64,000 nucleotides of DNA, taken from NCBI GenBank assembly GCA_026225395.1, contig JAMFSR010000018.1, forward strand, positions 1 to 64,000, given 5' to 3'. The translations under genes and the position numbers were made by a program. Below are positions 42,960 through 51,870 of this stretch, in pieces; the stretch's first letter is position 1, and the number at the start of each line of letters is the position of its first letter. This stretch comes from Granulicella sapmiensis (lineage in GTDB: Bacteria; Acidobacteriota; Terriglobia; Terriglobales; Acidobacteriaceae). The notes beneath the pieces were generated by a model. The model made no database searches, was not told the origin of the DNA, and was given only the letters and a program-made list of their open reading frames with translations.

Positions 42960-44852
42960 ATGGCTCCGAAGAAGCAGAAGAAGCGGTTAGGCAAGAAACA
43001 CCGGACGGCGGCGACGCGGCCGAAGCTCGGCAGAGCTGTGCCGAAGTTGAAAGGGGCGGTCAAGGAAGTTTCGCCCAAGAAGCGTAAAGAGATTGCAGCG
43101 AAGAAGGCTGCGTCCATCGCCAAGTCGAAGACGCCTACGCGGAGCCCGGAGAACGAACGCCGTCGCGTGATCGGCGACGAGCCCATGCGCGCGCAGGGCG
43201 GTGAGGACCGTGCGGCGAGAACGCCACGTACGAAAGCTGGCTCGAAGGCTCCGATTGACCCCGAAGTGGAAGAGAAGCGTGCGTGGCGCGATGCGGAAGA
43301 GATTGCGACGACGCTGACGCTGGCGACAGCGAACGTGGGCCATCACGAGACGACGCGATTGCCGTTGGTGGCTATCTGCGGGCGGCCGAATGTGGGCAAG
43401 AGCACGCTGTTCAACAAGCTGACGCAGACGCGGCGCTCGATCGTGGGTGATGAGCCCGGCATTACGCGCGATCGCATCTATGGCGAGGTCGAATGGGCCG
43501 GGCGCGATGTGCGGCTGGTGGATACGGGCGGCGTGATTCCCGATGATGAAGCGCTGATTCCGGCGGAGATCTTCCGGCAGGCGAAGGTTGGGCTTGAGGA
43601 AGCGGACGCGATCATCATGGTCGTTGACGGACGCACCGAGCTTGCTTCTCCGGACATGGAGCTGGCGAGGCTTCTGCTGCGCGGCGGTAAGCCGGTGTTT
43701 CTCGCGGTGAACAAGATGGACACGCCCGAGATGTTTGCGGCGGCAGAAAACTTCAGGCGGCTGGGTTTCAAGAATGTATGCCCGATTTCGGCTGAGCATG
43801 GGTCGGGCATTGGCGATCTGCTGGACGAAGTCTGGGCTGCGCTGCCTCCTGAGTTTGTGGCCGAGGAGCCGGAAGAGAATCTCGAGGGCTTTGAAGAAGA
43901 GTTCGAGGAAGACATGGATGGTGGTGGCGATCCGCTGCCCGGTGCCCAGGATAGCGACGAAGATGAGCCTGCGCCTGGCCGTCGTTTGCGGTCACACGGA
44001 GAGCATATTTCGCGTGAGACGAAGGTTGCCATCATCGGGCGCCCGAATGTGGGCAAGAGCACGCTGCTGAATGCCTTTACAGGCACCGAGCGTGCGATTG
44101 TTTCGCCGATTGCGGGAACGACGCGCGATGCTGTGGATGAAGTGGTCGAGCGCGATGGGCATGCCTTCCGGTTCATCGATACGGCGGGCATTCGGCGCAA
44201 GGGTAAGACCAAGTTGATGGCCGAGAAGCTCAGTGTGATTATGAGCCGGAAACATCTTGAAGCAGCGGATGTATCGCTGCTGGTGATCGATGCGGCGGAA
44301 GGCGTGGCGGCGGCGGATGCGAACATCGGCGGCTATGCGCATGAGAGCGGGCGCAGCGTCATCATCATCGTGAATAAGTGGGACTTGATGACCGAGGTTG
44401 GACCGGATGGCATGCGGCTGTTCGATGGCAAGCCACCGGCGGATAAGAAAATTTACGAGCAGCAGGTCAGGGACTCACTGAAGTACCTGGACTACGCGCC
44501 GCTGTTGTTTATCTCGGCCGCTGAAGACAAAGGCATTGAGGAAGTGTTCAAGAAGGTGGAGCTGGTTTCACGCGAGCGACGCAAGCGTGTTTCAACGGGC
44601 GCTATGAATCGCTTCCTCGACAAAATCGACTTCCAGCGCGCCAGCGTGCCGATGAACAAGCGCATTCGGATTTATTACATGACGCAGGCGGCTGTGGCGC
44701 CGCCAACGTTTGTGCTGTTCACCGATCGCGACGTGAAGCTGCACTTCAGCTACGAGCGCTTCCTGGCCAATGAGATTCGAGGAACGTTCAAGTTTATTGG
44801 GAGCCCGATCTGGTTCAAGGTGAAGGCGCGGAACAAGAAGAAGAAAGAGTAG
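42960..44852 (+). CDS. der: Ribosome biogenesis GTPase Der with extra basic N-terminal tail
   Basis: Der (EngA) has two GTPase domains that help mature the 50S subunit. The first has GRPNVGKSTLFN (about 140), DTGGVIP and NKMD; the second has GRPNVGKSTLLN (about 359), DTAGIRRKGK and NKWD. The C-terminal KH-like domain ends FKFIGSPIWFKVKAR. At 630 residues it is about 150 longer than usual. The surplus is a Lys/Arg/Ala-rich tail of about 135 residues (PKKQKKRLGKKHR, SPKKRKEIAAKKAAS) before the first GTPase and an acidic linker of about 50 residues (EENLEGFEEEFEED) between the domains. The start at 42960 has GAGGA upstream. Confidence 0.94.
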   Translation: MAPKKQKKRLGKKHRTAATRPKLGRAVPKLKGAVKEVSPKKRKEIAAKKAASIAKSKTPTRSPENERRRVIGDEPMRAQGGEDRAARTPRTKAGSKAPIDPEVEEKRAWRDAEEIATTLTLATANVGHHETTRLPLVAICGRPNVGKSTLFNKLTQTRRSIVGDEPGITRDRIYGEVEWAGRDVRLVDTGGVIPDDEALIPAEIFRQAKVGLEEADAIIMVVDGRTELASPDMELARLLLRGGKPVFLAVNKMDTPEMFAAAENFRRLGFKNVCPISAEHGSGIGDLLDEVWAALPPEFVAEEPEENLEGFEEEFEEDMDGGGDPLPGAQDSDEDEPAPGRRLRSHGEHISRETKVAIIGRPNVGKSTLLNAFTGTERAIVSPIAGTTRDAVDEVVERDGHAFRFIDTAGIRRKGKTKLMAEKLSVIMSRKHLEAADVSLLVIDAAEGVAAADANIGGYAHESGRSVIIIVNKWDLMTEVGPDGMRLFDGKPPADKKIYEQQVRDSLKYLDYAPLLFISAAEDKGIEEVFKKVELVSRERRKRVSTGAMNRFLDKIDFQRASVPMNKRIRIYYMTQAAVAPPTFVLFTDRDVKLHFSYERFLANEIRGTFKFIGSPIWFKVKARNKKKKE

Positions 44853-44918
44853 CCAGGGCTCAATTGTTTCTTCGATGGACATCATGTGGACGCGGAACGT
44901 ATACGCCCGCGAGATAGT

Positions 44919-45944
44919 TCAGCGATATCCCGGAAGTAGTTTGGCCGCAATATTGCCCGCACCGAACTTCTCCGCGATATCAAAAATGGCATGATTTACG
45001 CTCCACTTTGGTGCATGCACGAAGGTCTTTCGATACTTTGCCATTGCAGGATCCAAGGACCAGTCCGACGCCATGGTGGCCTGCAGGATATCGCGAGCCC
45101 TACGGCTTTCTACGGGCAGGACGGGGATGAAAGCCACGGGAAAGTAAGGCATGTTCGAGTAAAGCTTGCCGAAAAGCTTACTGGCGGCGCAACGGTAAAT
45201 TTCCAGCTCAGGATTGAAGACCTTTGCAAAGCTCGGCAGGGCGGACGAAGTCTCGATGACGCAGTGGCATCGAGAGAGGAGAACGCAGTCCATCACGGCA
45301 CGATCTGTCTTCTCGGTCTTTGACGTCGAATCGGTCGTGGACATGTGAAAGTCGACCTCTCCGAGAGCGATAACCGGCAACGAAACGGCCGAGCGGAGCT
45401 TTTCAACAAAGGAATACTCATCGGTCGCGGCAAAGATGACATCGAAGTCGGTGCGTGACGATAAGAAGTCGCCGATGAGAGACAGGTACTGGTCCTGGCT
45501 GATGGGATTGCTGTCCCAGGAGGTGGTCTGCTTATCGGTTCCGCGATAGTGGATGCCCAGGACACGGCCCTTCGGCATGACGGCGTCGGCGCCAGCGAGC
45601 ACTCTTGGAGGAATGCGGAAGTAGCTGCTCCAGATGCGATGAAGCTCGGCCCAGTCGTTTCCCAGAATGGAGGCGTGCCTTCTGCGCATCTCCTCCAGTG
45701 AGATCGTTTGATATGGTCCAGCCGGAGGCTCATAGGCAAGATCCAGTGCGCCGGGGATGGTGAGAAAGGCCGGCGGTTCGCCATAGTGCAGCGTCCTCAA
45801 CTGCCAGGCTGGATAGAGGTTGCGCTCGTACAAATAGGGAAGGACCTGAAACGCGTGATAAAAAGCATTTCCAAAGAGACCTTGATCAAGCTCTTCGGCG
45901 CGGGAGGAGATGCAAAGCGGGCGTGGCACTGTAAGACGCTCCAT
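44919..45944 (-). CDS. Fucosyltransferase-like protein (GT23/O-FucT superfamily)
   Basis: This 341-residue protein lacks membrane segments. The motif VLGIHYRGTDKQ (His132, Arg134, Asp137) and FAATDEYSFVEKL match the GDP-fucose site of NodZ/FUT8-like enzymes, and CVIETSSALPSFAKVF fits the later sugar-nucleotide motif. It may add fucose or a related sugar to an exopolysaccharide or glycolipid. No other polysaccharide genes are nearby, and the gene stands alone between der and trmFO. Donor and acceptor are not known. Confidence 0.65.
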   Translation of the reverse strand: MERLTVPRPLCISSRAEELDQGLFGNAFYHAFQVLPYLYERNLYPAWQLRTLHYGEPPAFLTIPGALDLAYEPPAGPYQTISLEEMRRRHASILGNDWAELHRIWSSYFRIPPRVLAGADAVMPKGRVLGIHYRGTDKQTTSWDSNPISQDQYLSLIGDFLSSRTDFDVIFAATDEYSFVEKLRSAVSLPVIALGEVDFHMSTTDSTSKTEKTDRAVMDCVLLSRCHCVIETSSALPSFAKVFNPELEIYRCAASKLFGKLYSNMPYFPVAFIPVLPVESRRARDILQATMASDWSLDPAMAKYRKTFVHAPKWSVNHAIFDIAEKFGAGNIAAKLLPGYR

Positions 45945-46119
45945 GGAGCTGAGATGACCGCAAGACGGGCTTCCACGTGAGCCCGATCCTGTGGAACTCC
46001 AAAGTTACACGTCGGCGGTTGTCTTTCCTAGACTTCTGTAGATCGGAGTGCAAATCGAGTTTTATTGCACGATAACCGTTCGCTAACCATGAATGGCGAA
46101 AGGGGCATTTGCCCGTCAG

Positions 46120-47508
46120 CTAGAAGCCTGCGAGCCACGCATCCCAGGCTTCGAGCGCACGTTCGCACTGGATGCGGTGGCGTTCTTTCTTGTCGCGGAT
46201 CTTCTTGCGGAGCTCTTCTTCGAGCGGCACGAGCAGGTCGAAGGTGATATTGGCCGGTTGGAACTTCTTGGCGTCAGCGTGGGTGATGTAGTGCGTGAGC
46301 GAGCCGTTGGCGGTGAGGCGTGGTGCGGGTGTTGGATGTTCGCCGCGGGCGAGGGCAGCAGCGTAGCGGCCGGCTAGAAGGCCGCTGGCGATGGATTCTG
46401 TGTAGCCTTCAATGCCCGAGAGCTGGCCAGCGATCATAATGCTGGGGTGGGCTTTGAGCTGCAGGGTTTCCGTTAGCAGCGACGGGGCGTGGATGTAGGT
46501 GTTGCGGTGGATCTGGCCGTAGCGCAGGAAGCTCGCGTGCTCGAGTCCGGGGATCATGCGCAGCACGCGGGCCTGCTCGCCGTACTTGAGCGAGTTCTGG
46601 AAGCCGACGAGGTTGTAGCTGTCGGCACGGAGGTTTTCCTGGCGGAGCTGGACTGCGGCGTATGGCCAGCGGCCGGTCTTTGGGTTGGTGAGGCCGGCGG
46701 GCTTCATGGGGCCGAAGCGGAGGGTATCCTTGCCCCGGCGGGCGGTCTCTTCGATGGGAAGACAGCCTTCGAAGTATTGGAGGTTGGCGGAGGCAGACGA
46801 GTTGATTGCCGGAGTACCCGATTCTGTGGTGGGTTCAGAGGGCAGGGCTTCCCAGGATTTTTGCTCGATCTTTTCGGCGGTCGCCAACGCGTCGATGAAA
46901 GCTTCGTACTCTTCTTTGGTGAAGGGGCAGTTGATATAATCGGCGGTGCCTTTATCCCAGCGGGCGGCGAAGTAGACGCGGTCCATGTCGATGGTGCTGG
47001 CGTCGACGATGGGGGAGATGCTGTCGTAGAAGGCGAGGTGGTCGGCGCCGGTGAGGCGCTGGAGTTCTTTGGCGAGCGGCGAGGAAGTAAGCGGGCCGCT
47101 GGCGAGGATGGTGATGGTGTCGGGGTCGTTCTCGTCGAGGTGCGTGACCTCTTCGCGGCGGACTTCGATGTTGGGCTGCGCGGCGATGAGTGCGGCGACG
47201 TGCTGCGAGAAGACTTCGCGGTCGACGGCGAGCGCATGACCGGCGGGGACGGCGGCTTTGTCCGCGGCCTGAAGCAGGAAAGAGCCGGCGCGGCGCATCT
47301 CCTGCTTGAGCAGCCAGGGGGCGGAGTTTTCGCTTTCGGATTTGAGGGAGTTCGAGCAGACGAGCTCGGCGAAGTCGGGGGTCTGGTGGGCTTCGGTGGA
47401 GCGGAGCGGGCGCATCTCGGAGAGGATGACTTTGCAGCCCAGGGATGCGGCTTGGAGGGCAGCTTCCGGACCGGCCAGGCCGCCGCCGATTACGTGGATT
47501 TTCTTCAT
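46120..47508 (-). CDS. trmFO: FADH2-dependent tRNA (uracil-54-C5) methyltransferase
   Basis: This 462-residue flavoprotein methylates U54 of tRNA with methylenetetrahydrofolate. It starts MKKIHVIGGGLAGPEAALQ (FAD fold), then ELVCSNSLKS, INCPFTKEEYEAF, YFEGCLPIEE, RFGPMKPAGL and GQLSGIEGYTES, all TrmFO marks. A short Ser/Thr-rich stretch (EPTTESGTPAINSSASA) before YFEGC is longer than usual. It lies alone on minus. Confidence 0.96.
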   Translation of the reverse strand: MKKIHVIGGGLAGPEAALQAASLGCKVILSEMRPLRSTEAHQTPDFAELVCSNSLKSESENSAPWLLKQEMRRAGSFLLQAADKAAVPAGHALAVDREVFSQHVAALIAAQPNIEVRREEVTHLDENDPDTITILASGPLTSSPLAKELQRLTGADHLAFYDSISPIVDASTIDMDRVYFAARWDKGTADYINCPFTKEEYEAFIDALATAEKIEQKSWEALPSEPTTESGTPAINSSASANLQYFEGCLPIEETARRGKDTLRFGPMKPAGLTNPKTGRWPYAAVQLRQENLRADSYNLVGFQNSLKYGEQARVLRMIPGLEHASFLRYGQIHRNTYIHAPSLLTETLQLKAHPSIMIAGQLSGIEGYTESIASGLLAGRYAAALARGEHPTPAPRLTANGSLTHYITHADAKKFQPANITFDLLVPLEEELRKKIRDKKERHRIQCERALEAWDAWLAGF

Positions 47509-47611
47509 CTGTTACAGGATACGGTGTTGGGCGGGCAGGGGAGCGATGCCCATCCTCGGCGCGCGGTGAACGTGCGTTGAGGACGGGTTTCGAATGCCAT
47601 CTTTGACTTTG

Positions 47612-48106
47612 TTACTTGGAGGGTGGTGGCGTGGGTGGTATTTCGGAGGTGGGGATGTCTTCCGTGGCTTTCCAGGAGCCGTCAGCGGACTTGCGATAGA
47701 CGGTGACGTAGCTGCCGTGGTCGTGGGCGACCTGTTTGGTTGCCGGATCGGTGATGTCCAGCGTGTAGGAGCCCTGGGTATAGCCAAGGTCGCCGGACTT
47801 CGCTACTTCTGCTTTCTGGGTATGGATCGTGAGTGCAAAGGCGGGATCGGAAGTCATGCCAGTGAAGGCTGCCTGGAGAGCGGCACGACCGACGGTGGGT
47901 TTTTCGCCGGTGACCATGAGGACGCCGTCGTCGGCATAATGCGCGGTGATTTTGGTGACGTCTTTGGAAGCGAAGTCCTGGTTCCATTGAACTTCGTTGT
48001 CGGTGAGAGCCTTGACGTCTGCGTCATGGGTGTCGGGCGTGGCATTGCAGGCGAGGAGCAGCGATGAGGCCGCTGCAAGAGCACAGAAGGAAAGAATCGG
48101 CTTCAT
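47612..48106 (-). CDS. Lipoprotein with NTF2-like (DUF4440) domain
   Basis: This 164-residue protein has a lipobox (SLLLAC, Cys20), so it is probably a lipoprotein. The rest is an NTF2-like fold of the SgcJ/DUF4440 type: VQWNQDFASKD, YADDGVLMVTGEKPTVGRAAL, and a final WKATEDIPTSE strand. It ends with a Pro-rich tail. Function is unknown. Confidence 0.78.
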   Translation of the reverse strand: MKPILSFCALAAASSLLLACNATPDTHDADVKALTDNEVQWNQDFASKDVTKITAHYADDGVLMVTGEKPTVGRAALQAAFTGMTSDPAFALTIHTQKAEVAKSGDLGYTQGSYTLDITDPATKQVAHDHGSYVTVYRKSADGSWKATEDIPTSEIPPTPPPSK

Positions 48107-48205
48107 TGGGATGGTTTCTCCTGGAGCGGGATTGATCGAGCTGGAGAGCTGCCGAGAATTACAGGGAGAGTATATGTCGCGCAGAGCGCTGACAACAGAA
48201 TTCTG

Positions 48206-48685
48206 CTAAGTGGCTTGGGTGGCGAGCGTTTGGAGGGCGTCGCCGGAGAGACGCATAATGCGCCACTCGGTGAGGATGTGGGCTCCGAGGCGTTCGTAAA
48301 CGGCGATGGCGGGGGCATTCCATTCGAGGACGTCCCACTCGAGACGCGGGCAGCCCTGTTCAACGGCAATCTGCGCGAGGCGGGCGAGAAGCGCTTTGCC
48401 AATTCCCTGCCCTCGCAGCGCCGGGGTGACGTAGAGGTCCTCCAGCCGGATGCCGTGGTGGCCGCGCCAGGTGCTGTAGCTGGTGAAGTAGAGGGCGAAG
48501 CCGGCTGGTGCGTCATCGTGCTCGGCGATTAGAGCCCAGAAGCGTGGGGTGGGACCGAAGCCGTCGCGGAGGAGGTCGGCTTCGGTGGCGAGCACGGCGT
48601 CAGGTTCGCGCTCATAGAGAGCGAGCTCATGAATGAAGCGCAAGATGGTCGGGACGTCGGCGGGCGTGGCAGGGCGAATGGTCAT
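48206..48685 (-). CDS. GNAT-family N-acetyltransferase
   Basis: This 159-residue enzyme has the acetyl-CoA loop RGQGIGKALL (R-x2-x-G-x-G/A) at about 90-99, the preceding strand GIRLEDLYVTPALRG and the C-terminal NAPAIAVYERLGA. The pattern resembles spermine/spermidine or diamine acetyltransferases, but the substrate is not proven. Confidence 0.9.
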   Translation of the reverse strand: MTIRPATPADVPTILRFIHELALYEREPDAVLATEADLLRDGFGPTPRFWALIAEHDDAPAGFALYFTSYSTWRGHHGIRLEDLYVTPALRGQGIGKALLARLAQIAVEQGCPRLEWDVLEWNAPAIAVYERLGAHILTEWRIMRLSGDALQTLATQAT

Positions 48686-48704
48686 AAGGGAGTGAATAGT
48701 GGGA

Positions 48705-48722
48705 AGTGAATAGTGAATAAAA
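48705..48722. repeat. Phrase repeat, copy 2 (AGTGAATAGTGAATAAAA)
   Basis: This is an exact copy of the 18-mer at 5238-5255, preceded by a further half-phrase (AGTGAATAGTGGGA, 48691-48704). It lies in the 41-nt gap between two minus-strand genes. Confidence 0.7.
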
Positions 48723-48726
48723 GCGA

Positions 48727-49404
48727 CTAGGGCTTGGCTTCCGGGGTAGGCTTGTCGGCTTCGCCGGTTTTCTTTCTCAGGGGGATTTCGAAGCTGTCGA
48801 GCGCCTTGTTGTTGAGCATGAGGCGGACCTTGCGGAGTTCGAGCGTGGCGTGGTCCAGGATGGGCTGGTCGAGGTTGTTAGTGTCGTAGAAGAGATAGCC
48901 GGCGACTGTGGTGTGGGGCTGGACGGTGGTGGTCTGGAAGCCGAAGTCGTTGTCGTCGGAGAGGATGTCTTTGTTGATGTTGGTTTTGCCGTGGCTGATT
49001 GGAATGGGGAACGGCAGCGGCAGAGGCGTCTTGCTGCCGGTGGCGGATTTGATGGTAAACATGCCGCGCTGGAGGTCGTCATCGGTAGCAGCGGGAATGG
49101 AGGAGCCGTCGGCTGCGATGAAGTGGATGCGGGCGTCGTCGAGGTTGATGGCCAGGTCCGAGTCGTTGGTGACGATAACGCGGACGGGGAGGAAGCCATG
49201 GTCGGCGTACTTGAGCCGGAAGTGCGGCATGGTTTCCTTGTCGGTGCAGGGCTCGGCGGCGATGGTGACGTGATTGGCTTCGTCGCGCTGGTGGAAGGGG
49301 TATTCGGCCGCGGGCAGCGGGGGGTCGGGCTTGCGGGCCTTTTCGGCGAAGGCGGTAAGGGCAAGCGGGAGGGCCAGGAGAAGGATGAGAATGCGGCGTT
49401 GCAT
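48727..49404 (-). CDS. Secreted protein of unknown function
   Basis: This 225-residue protein starts at 49404 (MQRRILILLLALPLALTAFA) with a clear signal peptide. The mature part is beta-rich (FLPVRVIVTNDSDLAINLDDARIHFI), has one Cys and a region ending LFYDTNNLDQPILDHATLELRKVRL. This resembles a fibronectin-like or DUF-type extracellular sandwich domain but I do not recognise the family. The earlier in-frame Met at 49443 would place a hydrophilic head before the signal. Confidence 0.7.
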   Translation of the reverse strand: MQRRILILLLALPLALTAFAEKARKPDPPLPAAEYPFHQRDEANHVTIAAEPCTDKETMPHFRLKYADHGFLPVRVIVTNDSDLAINLDDARIHFIAADGSSIPAATDDDLQRGMFTIKSATGSKTPLPLPFPIPISHGKTNINKDILSDDNDFGFQTTTVQPHTTVAGYLFYDTNNLDQPILDHATLELRKVRLMLNNKALDSFEIPLRKKTGEADKPTPEAKP

Positions 49405-49468
49405 GTGGCTTCGATTATCCTCTTGACGAGATGGTGCAGGCAAAAAGTGCGGGCGGTTGCGGGTGGTG

Positions 49469-50812
49469 ATGCTGGGCTATAGTCTCGCGCTGGCGCTGGC
49501 GCTGCTCGTGAGCTCGCCCTGGTGGGGCCTGCGGATGCTGACGACCGAGCGCTATCGCGAGGGTCTGCGGGAGCGGCTGGGGCTTGTGCCTCGGCGGTTG
49601 ACCGAGGGCGTGCGTGGATCCGGCTTCAACACGCGCGTGGTTTGGGTCCATGCGGTGAGTGTAGGTGAGGTGCTGGCGGCTTCGCGGCTTGTGGGTGAGC
49701 TGGAGGCGGCTTTGGGTCCGGGCTGGGGTGTGGTGGTTTCGACTACGACGAAGACCGGACAGGCGCTGGCGCGAGAGCGGTTTGGGGCTGAGCGGGTGTT
49801 CTATATGCCTCTGGACTTTGCGTTTGCGGTGCGGCGGTACATGCGGGCGCTGCAGCCGGCGGCGCTGGTGCTGATGGAAAGCGAGCTTTGGCCGCGGGTG
49901 CTCCATGAGTGCGAGCGCGCGGGCGTACCGGTGACGGTGGTGAATGCGCGCGTGAGTGACCGGTCGTTTGCGCGCGGGATGAAGGTGCGGTCAGTCTGGG
50001 GGCGCGTGCTGCGGAAGGTATCGTTGTGGCTGGCACAGAGTGAGGAGGATGCGCGGAGGCTGGTCGCGATGGGAGCTCGCGCGGGGACTGTGAAGGTTGC
50101 GGGGAATTTGAAGTATGACGTGCGGGCGCCGAAGTCGTCACGGGTTGCGGAGTTGATCAAGGAGGCCGCGGCAGGACGGCCTATTGTGGTGGCGGGGAGT
50201 ACGGTTGGTGGCATTGCGAAGGGCGATGGCAGCGAAGATGAAGCCCTCATTGCAGCATGGCAACACCTACCCGCTTCCAACGCTGAACAGATTGAAGGAC
50301 GCGAGTTGCGTCCTCTCTTGGTGATCGCGCCTCGACATCCGGAACGTTTTCAGGAGGTGCGGGCTGCGGCAAGTGCAGTTGCTGCGGAATCATGTGCTTC
50401 GAGAATGCTCGCGGAAACACAAAATGCCCTTGGGTTCGGCATCATTGTGCTGGATACAATTGGCGATCTCGCGGCGGTATACGGGATTGCCGATGTAGCC
50501 TTTGTCGGTGGAAGCCTCGTGCAGAAGGGCGGACATAATCCGCTCGAGCCCGCACAGTTTGGCGTGCCGGTGATTATGGGGCCTTCGCTTGAGAACTTCC
50601 GCGATATCGTGGCGAAGATGCAGGCGGCGGATGCTATCTGCATCGTGAACGACGAGGAGCAGCTTGAGGGTGTGATGCTCGGGATGTTGAAGGACCCTGA
50701 GGCGGCGCGGGAGATGGGTGAGCGCGGGCGGCGCGTGTTTGAAGAGCAGCAGGGTGCGACTGGGCGGGCGGTTGCGGCGGTTGTTGCGATGATTTCGGAG
50801 GCCCGGCCGTGA
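49469..50812 (+). CDS. waaA: 3-deoxy-D-manno-octulosonic acid transferase
   Basis: This 447-residue GT30 enzyme (KdtA) adds Kdo to lipid A precursor. An N-terminal membrane anchor (YSLALALALLVSSPWW) precedes WVHAVSVGEVLAA, STTTKTGQALA, MESELWPRVLHECE and GNLKYD; the C-terminal lobe has APRHPERF and GGSLVQKGGHNPLEPA. Alternative start TTG at 49457. It begins a three-gene operon with lpxK and waaC. Confidence 0.94.
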   Translation: MLGYSLALALALLVSSPWWGLRMLTTERYREGLRERLGLVPRRLTEGVRGSGFNTRVVWVHAVSVGEVLAASRLVGELEAALGPGWGVVVSTTTKTGQALARERFGAERVFYMPLDFAFAVRRYMRALQPAALVLMESELWPRVLHECERAGVPVTVVNARVSDRSFARGMKVRSVWGRVLRKVSLWLAQSEEDARRLVAMGARAGTVKVAGNLKYDVRAPKSSRVAELIKEAAAGRPIVVAGSTVGGIAKGDGSEDEALIAAWQHLPASNAEQIEGRELRPLLVIAPRHPERFQEVRAAASAVAAESCASRMLAETQNALGFGIIVLDTIGDLAAVYGIADVAFVGGSLVQKGGHNPLEPAQFGVPVIMGPSLENFRDIVAKMQAADAICIVNDEEQLEGVMLGMLKDPEAAREMGERGRRVFEEQQGATGRAVAAVVAMISEARP

Positions 50813-51870
50813 GCGCGCGTCGGTCGTGGGCGTGGCCGCTGGTGCCGTTGTATGCGGCGGTGCTGCGTGCGAAGGATGCGTTGCGCGGTGAGGCGAAGAC
50901 GCTTGCGTGGCCGGTGGTGAGTGTGGGGTCGGTGTCGGCGGGGGGAGCGGGTAAGACGCCGGTGGTGATCGCGCTGGCAAAGGTGCTGCGTGAGCGTGGA
51001 TGGCGGGTGGATGTGCTTTCGCGAGGATATGGGCGCGAAGGGTTGGGGATTGCGCGGGTAGATACGGTGCGCGAGGATGCGGCGCGGGTGTTTGGGGATG
51101 AGCCAGTGTTGATCGCGCGAGCGGCGGAAGTTCCGGTTTGGGTGGGGTCAGATCGGTATGCGGTGGGAGTTGCTGCGGAGAGGGCGGTTGCAGATGCTGA
51201 CGAGAAGCAGATCCCCTTCGAGGATGACAGAAAGAAAAGCACGAACGGTGACGCCGGCGAAAGGCGCGGGGTGCATGTGCTGGATGATGGGTTTCAGCAT
51301 CGGCGGCTGAAGCGGGATGTCGATATCGTGCTGATCACGGCAGAAGATCTGGATGATGCGTTGCTGCCGGCGGGCAATCGGCGGGAACCGCTGGAGGAGC
51401 TGGGACGGGCGGATGTGGTGGTGATTCGCGAAGAAGAGCGCGGGGCGGTTGAGGCGCGGGTGAGCAAACTGATGCGTACCGGTGCGCTGCTGTGGAGCGT
51501 ACACCGGAGGCTGCGGTTCCCTGCTCCACTGGGCGTGCTGAGCGCGGGACTGCGGCCGCTGGCCTTCTGTGCGATCGCGCGGCCCGAAGGGTTTGCGAGT
51601 GCATTGCAGGACGCTGGGTGCGGGATTATCGATGCAGTGGTGTTTGATGATCATGCGCCATATACGGAGCGCGAAGTGGAAGACCTGCTCGCTATCGCGA
51701 AGAAACTAAACGCCTCGGGGTTTGTGACGACTGAGAAAGATGCGGTGAAGCTGTCGGCGGAGTTGTGGGCGCAGCTGGAGGTTGTGGGGCCGGTTGTGGT
51801 GGTCGCGCTGGATGCGGAGTTTGTTTATCCGGAGCGCGTGGCTCGTGAGCTGGAAGCGAGGCTTGCGTGA
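50809..51870 (+). CDS. lpxK: Tetraacyldisaccharide 4'-kinase
   Basis: This 353-residue inner-membrane-associated kinase phosphorylates the lipid A precursor. The P-loop is VGSVSAGGAGKTP (about 39-51); LSRGYGR, GDEPVLIA and HVLDDGFQHRRL follow, and TTEKDAVKL is near the end. It starts at GTG, overlapping the waaA stop by 4 nt, with GGAGG 7 nt upstream. About 23 residues (129-151; ADEKQIPFEDDRKKSTNGD) between the GVAAERAV helix and HVLDDGFQ have no counterpart in normal LpxK and are encoded by a GCAGATCCCC-type repeat. The insert falls on a loop before the DDGFQH motif, so activity may be kept. Confidence 0.93.
   Translation: MSARRSWAWPLVPLYAAVLRAKDALRGEAKTLAWPVVSVGSVSAGGAGKTPVVIALAKVLRERGWRVDVLSRGYGREGLGIARVDTVREDAARVFGDEPVLIARAAEVPVWVGSDRYAVGVAAERAVADADEKQIPFEDDRKKSTNGDAGERRGVHVLDDGFQHRRLKRDVDIVLITAEDLDDALLPAGNRREPLEELGRADVVVIREEERGAVEARVSKLMRTGALLWSVHRRLRFPAPLGVLSAGLRPLAFCAIARPEGFASALQDAGCGIIDAVVFDDHAPYTEREVEDLLAIAKKLNASGFVTTEKDAVKLSAELWAQLEVVGPVVVVALDAEFVYPERVARELEARLA
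51207..51240. repeat. Hairpin repeat with GCAGATCCCC core inside lpxK
   Basis: GCAGATCCCC, a TTCG loop and AGGATGACAG, followed by an A-rich flank, match the intergenic copy at 7135-7167 and the arms of the GIY-YIG unit. It is in frame and is translated as part of the extra LpxK segment. Confidence 0.6.
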
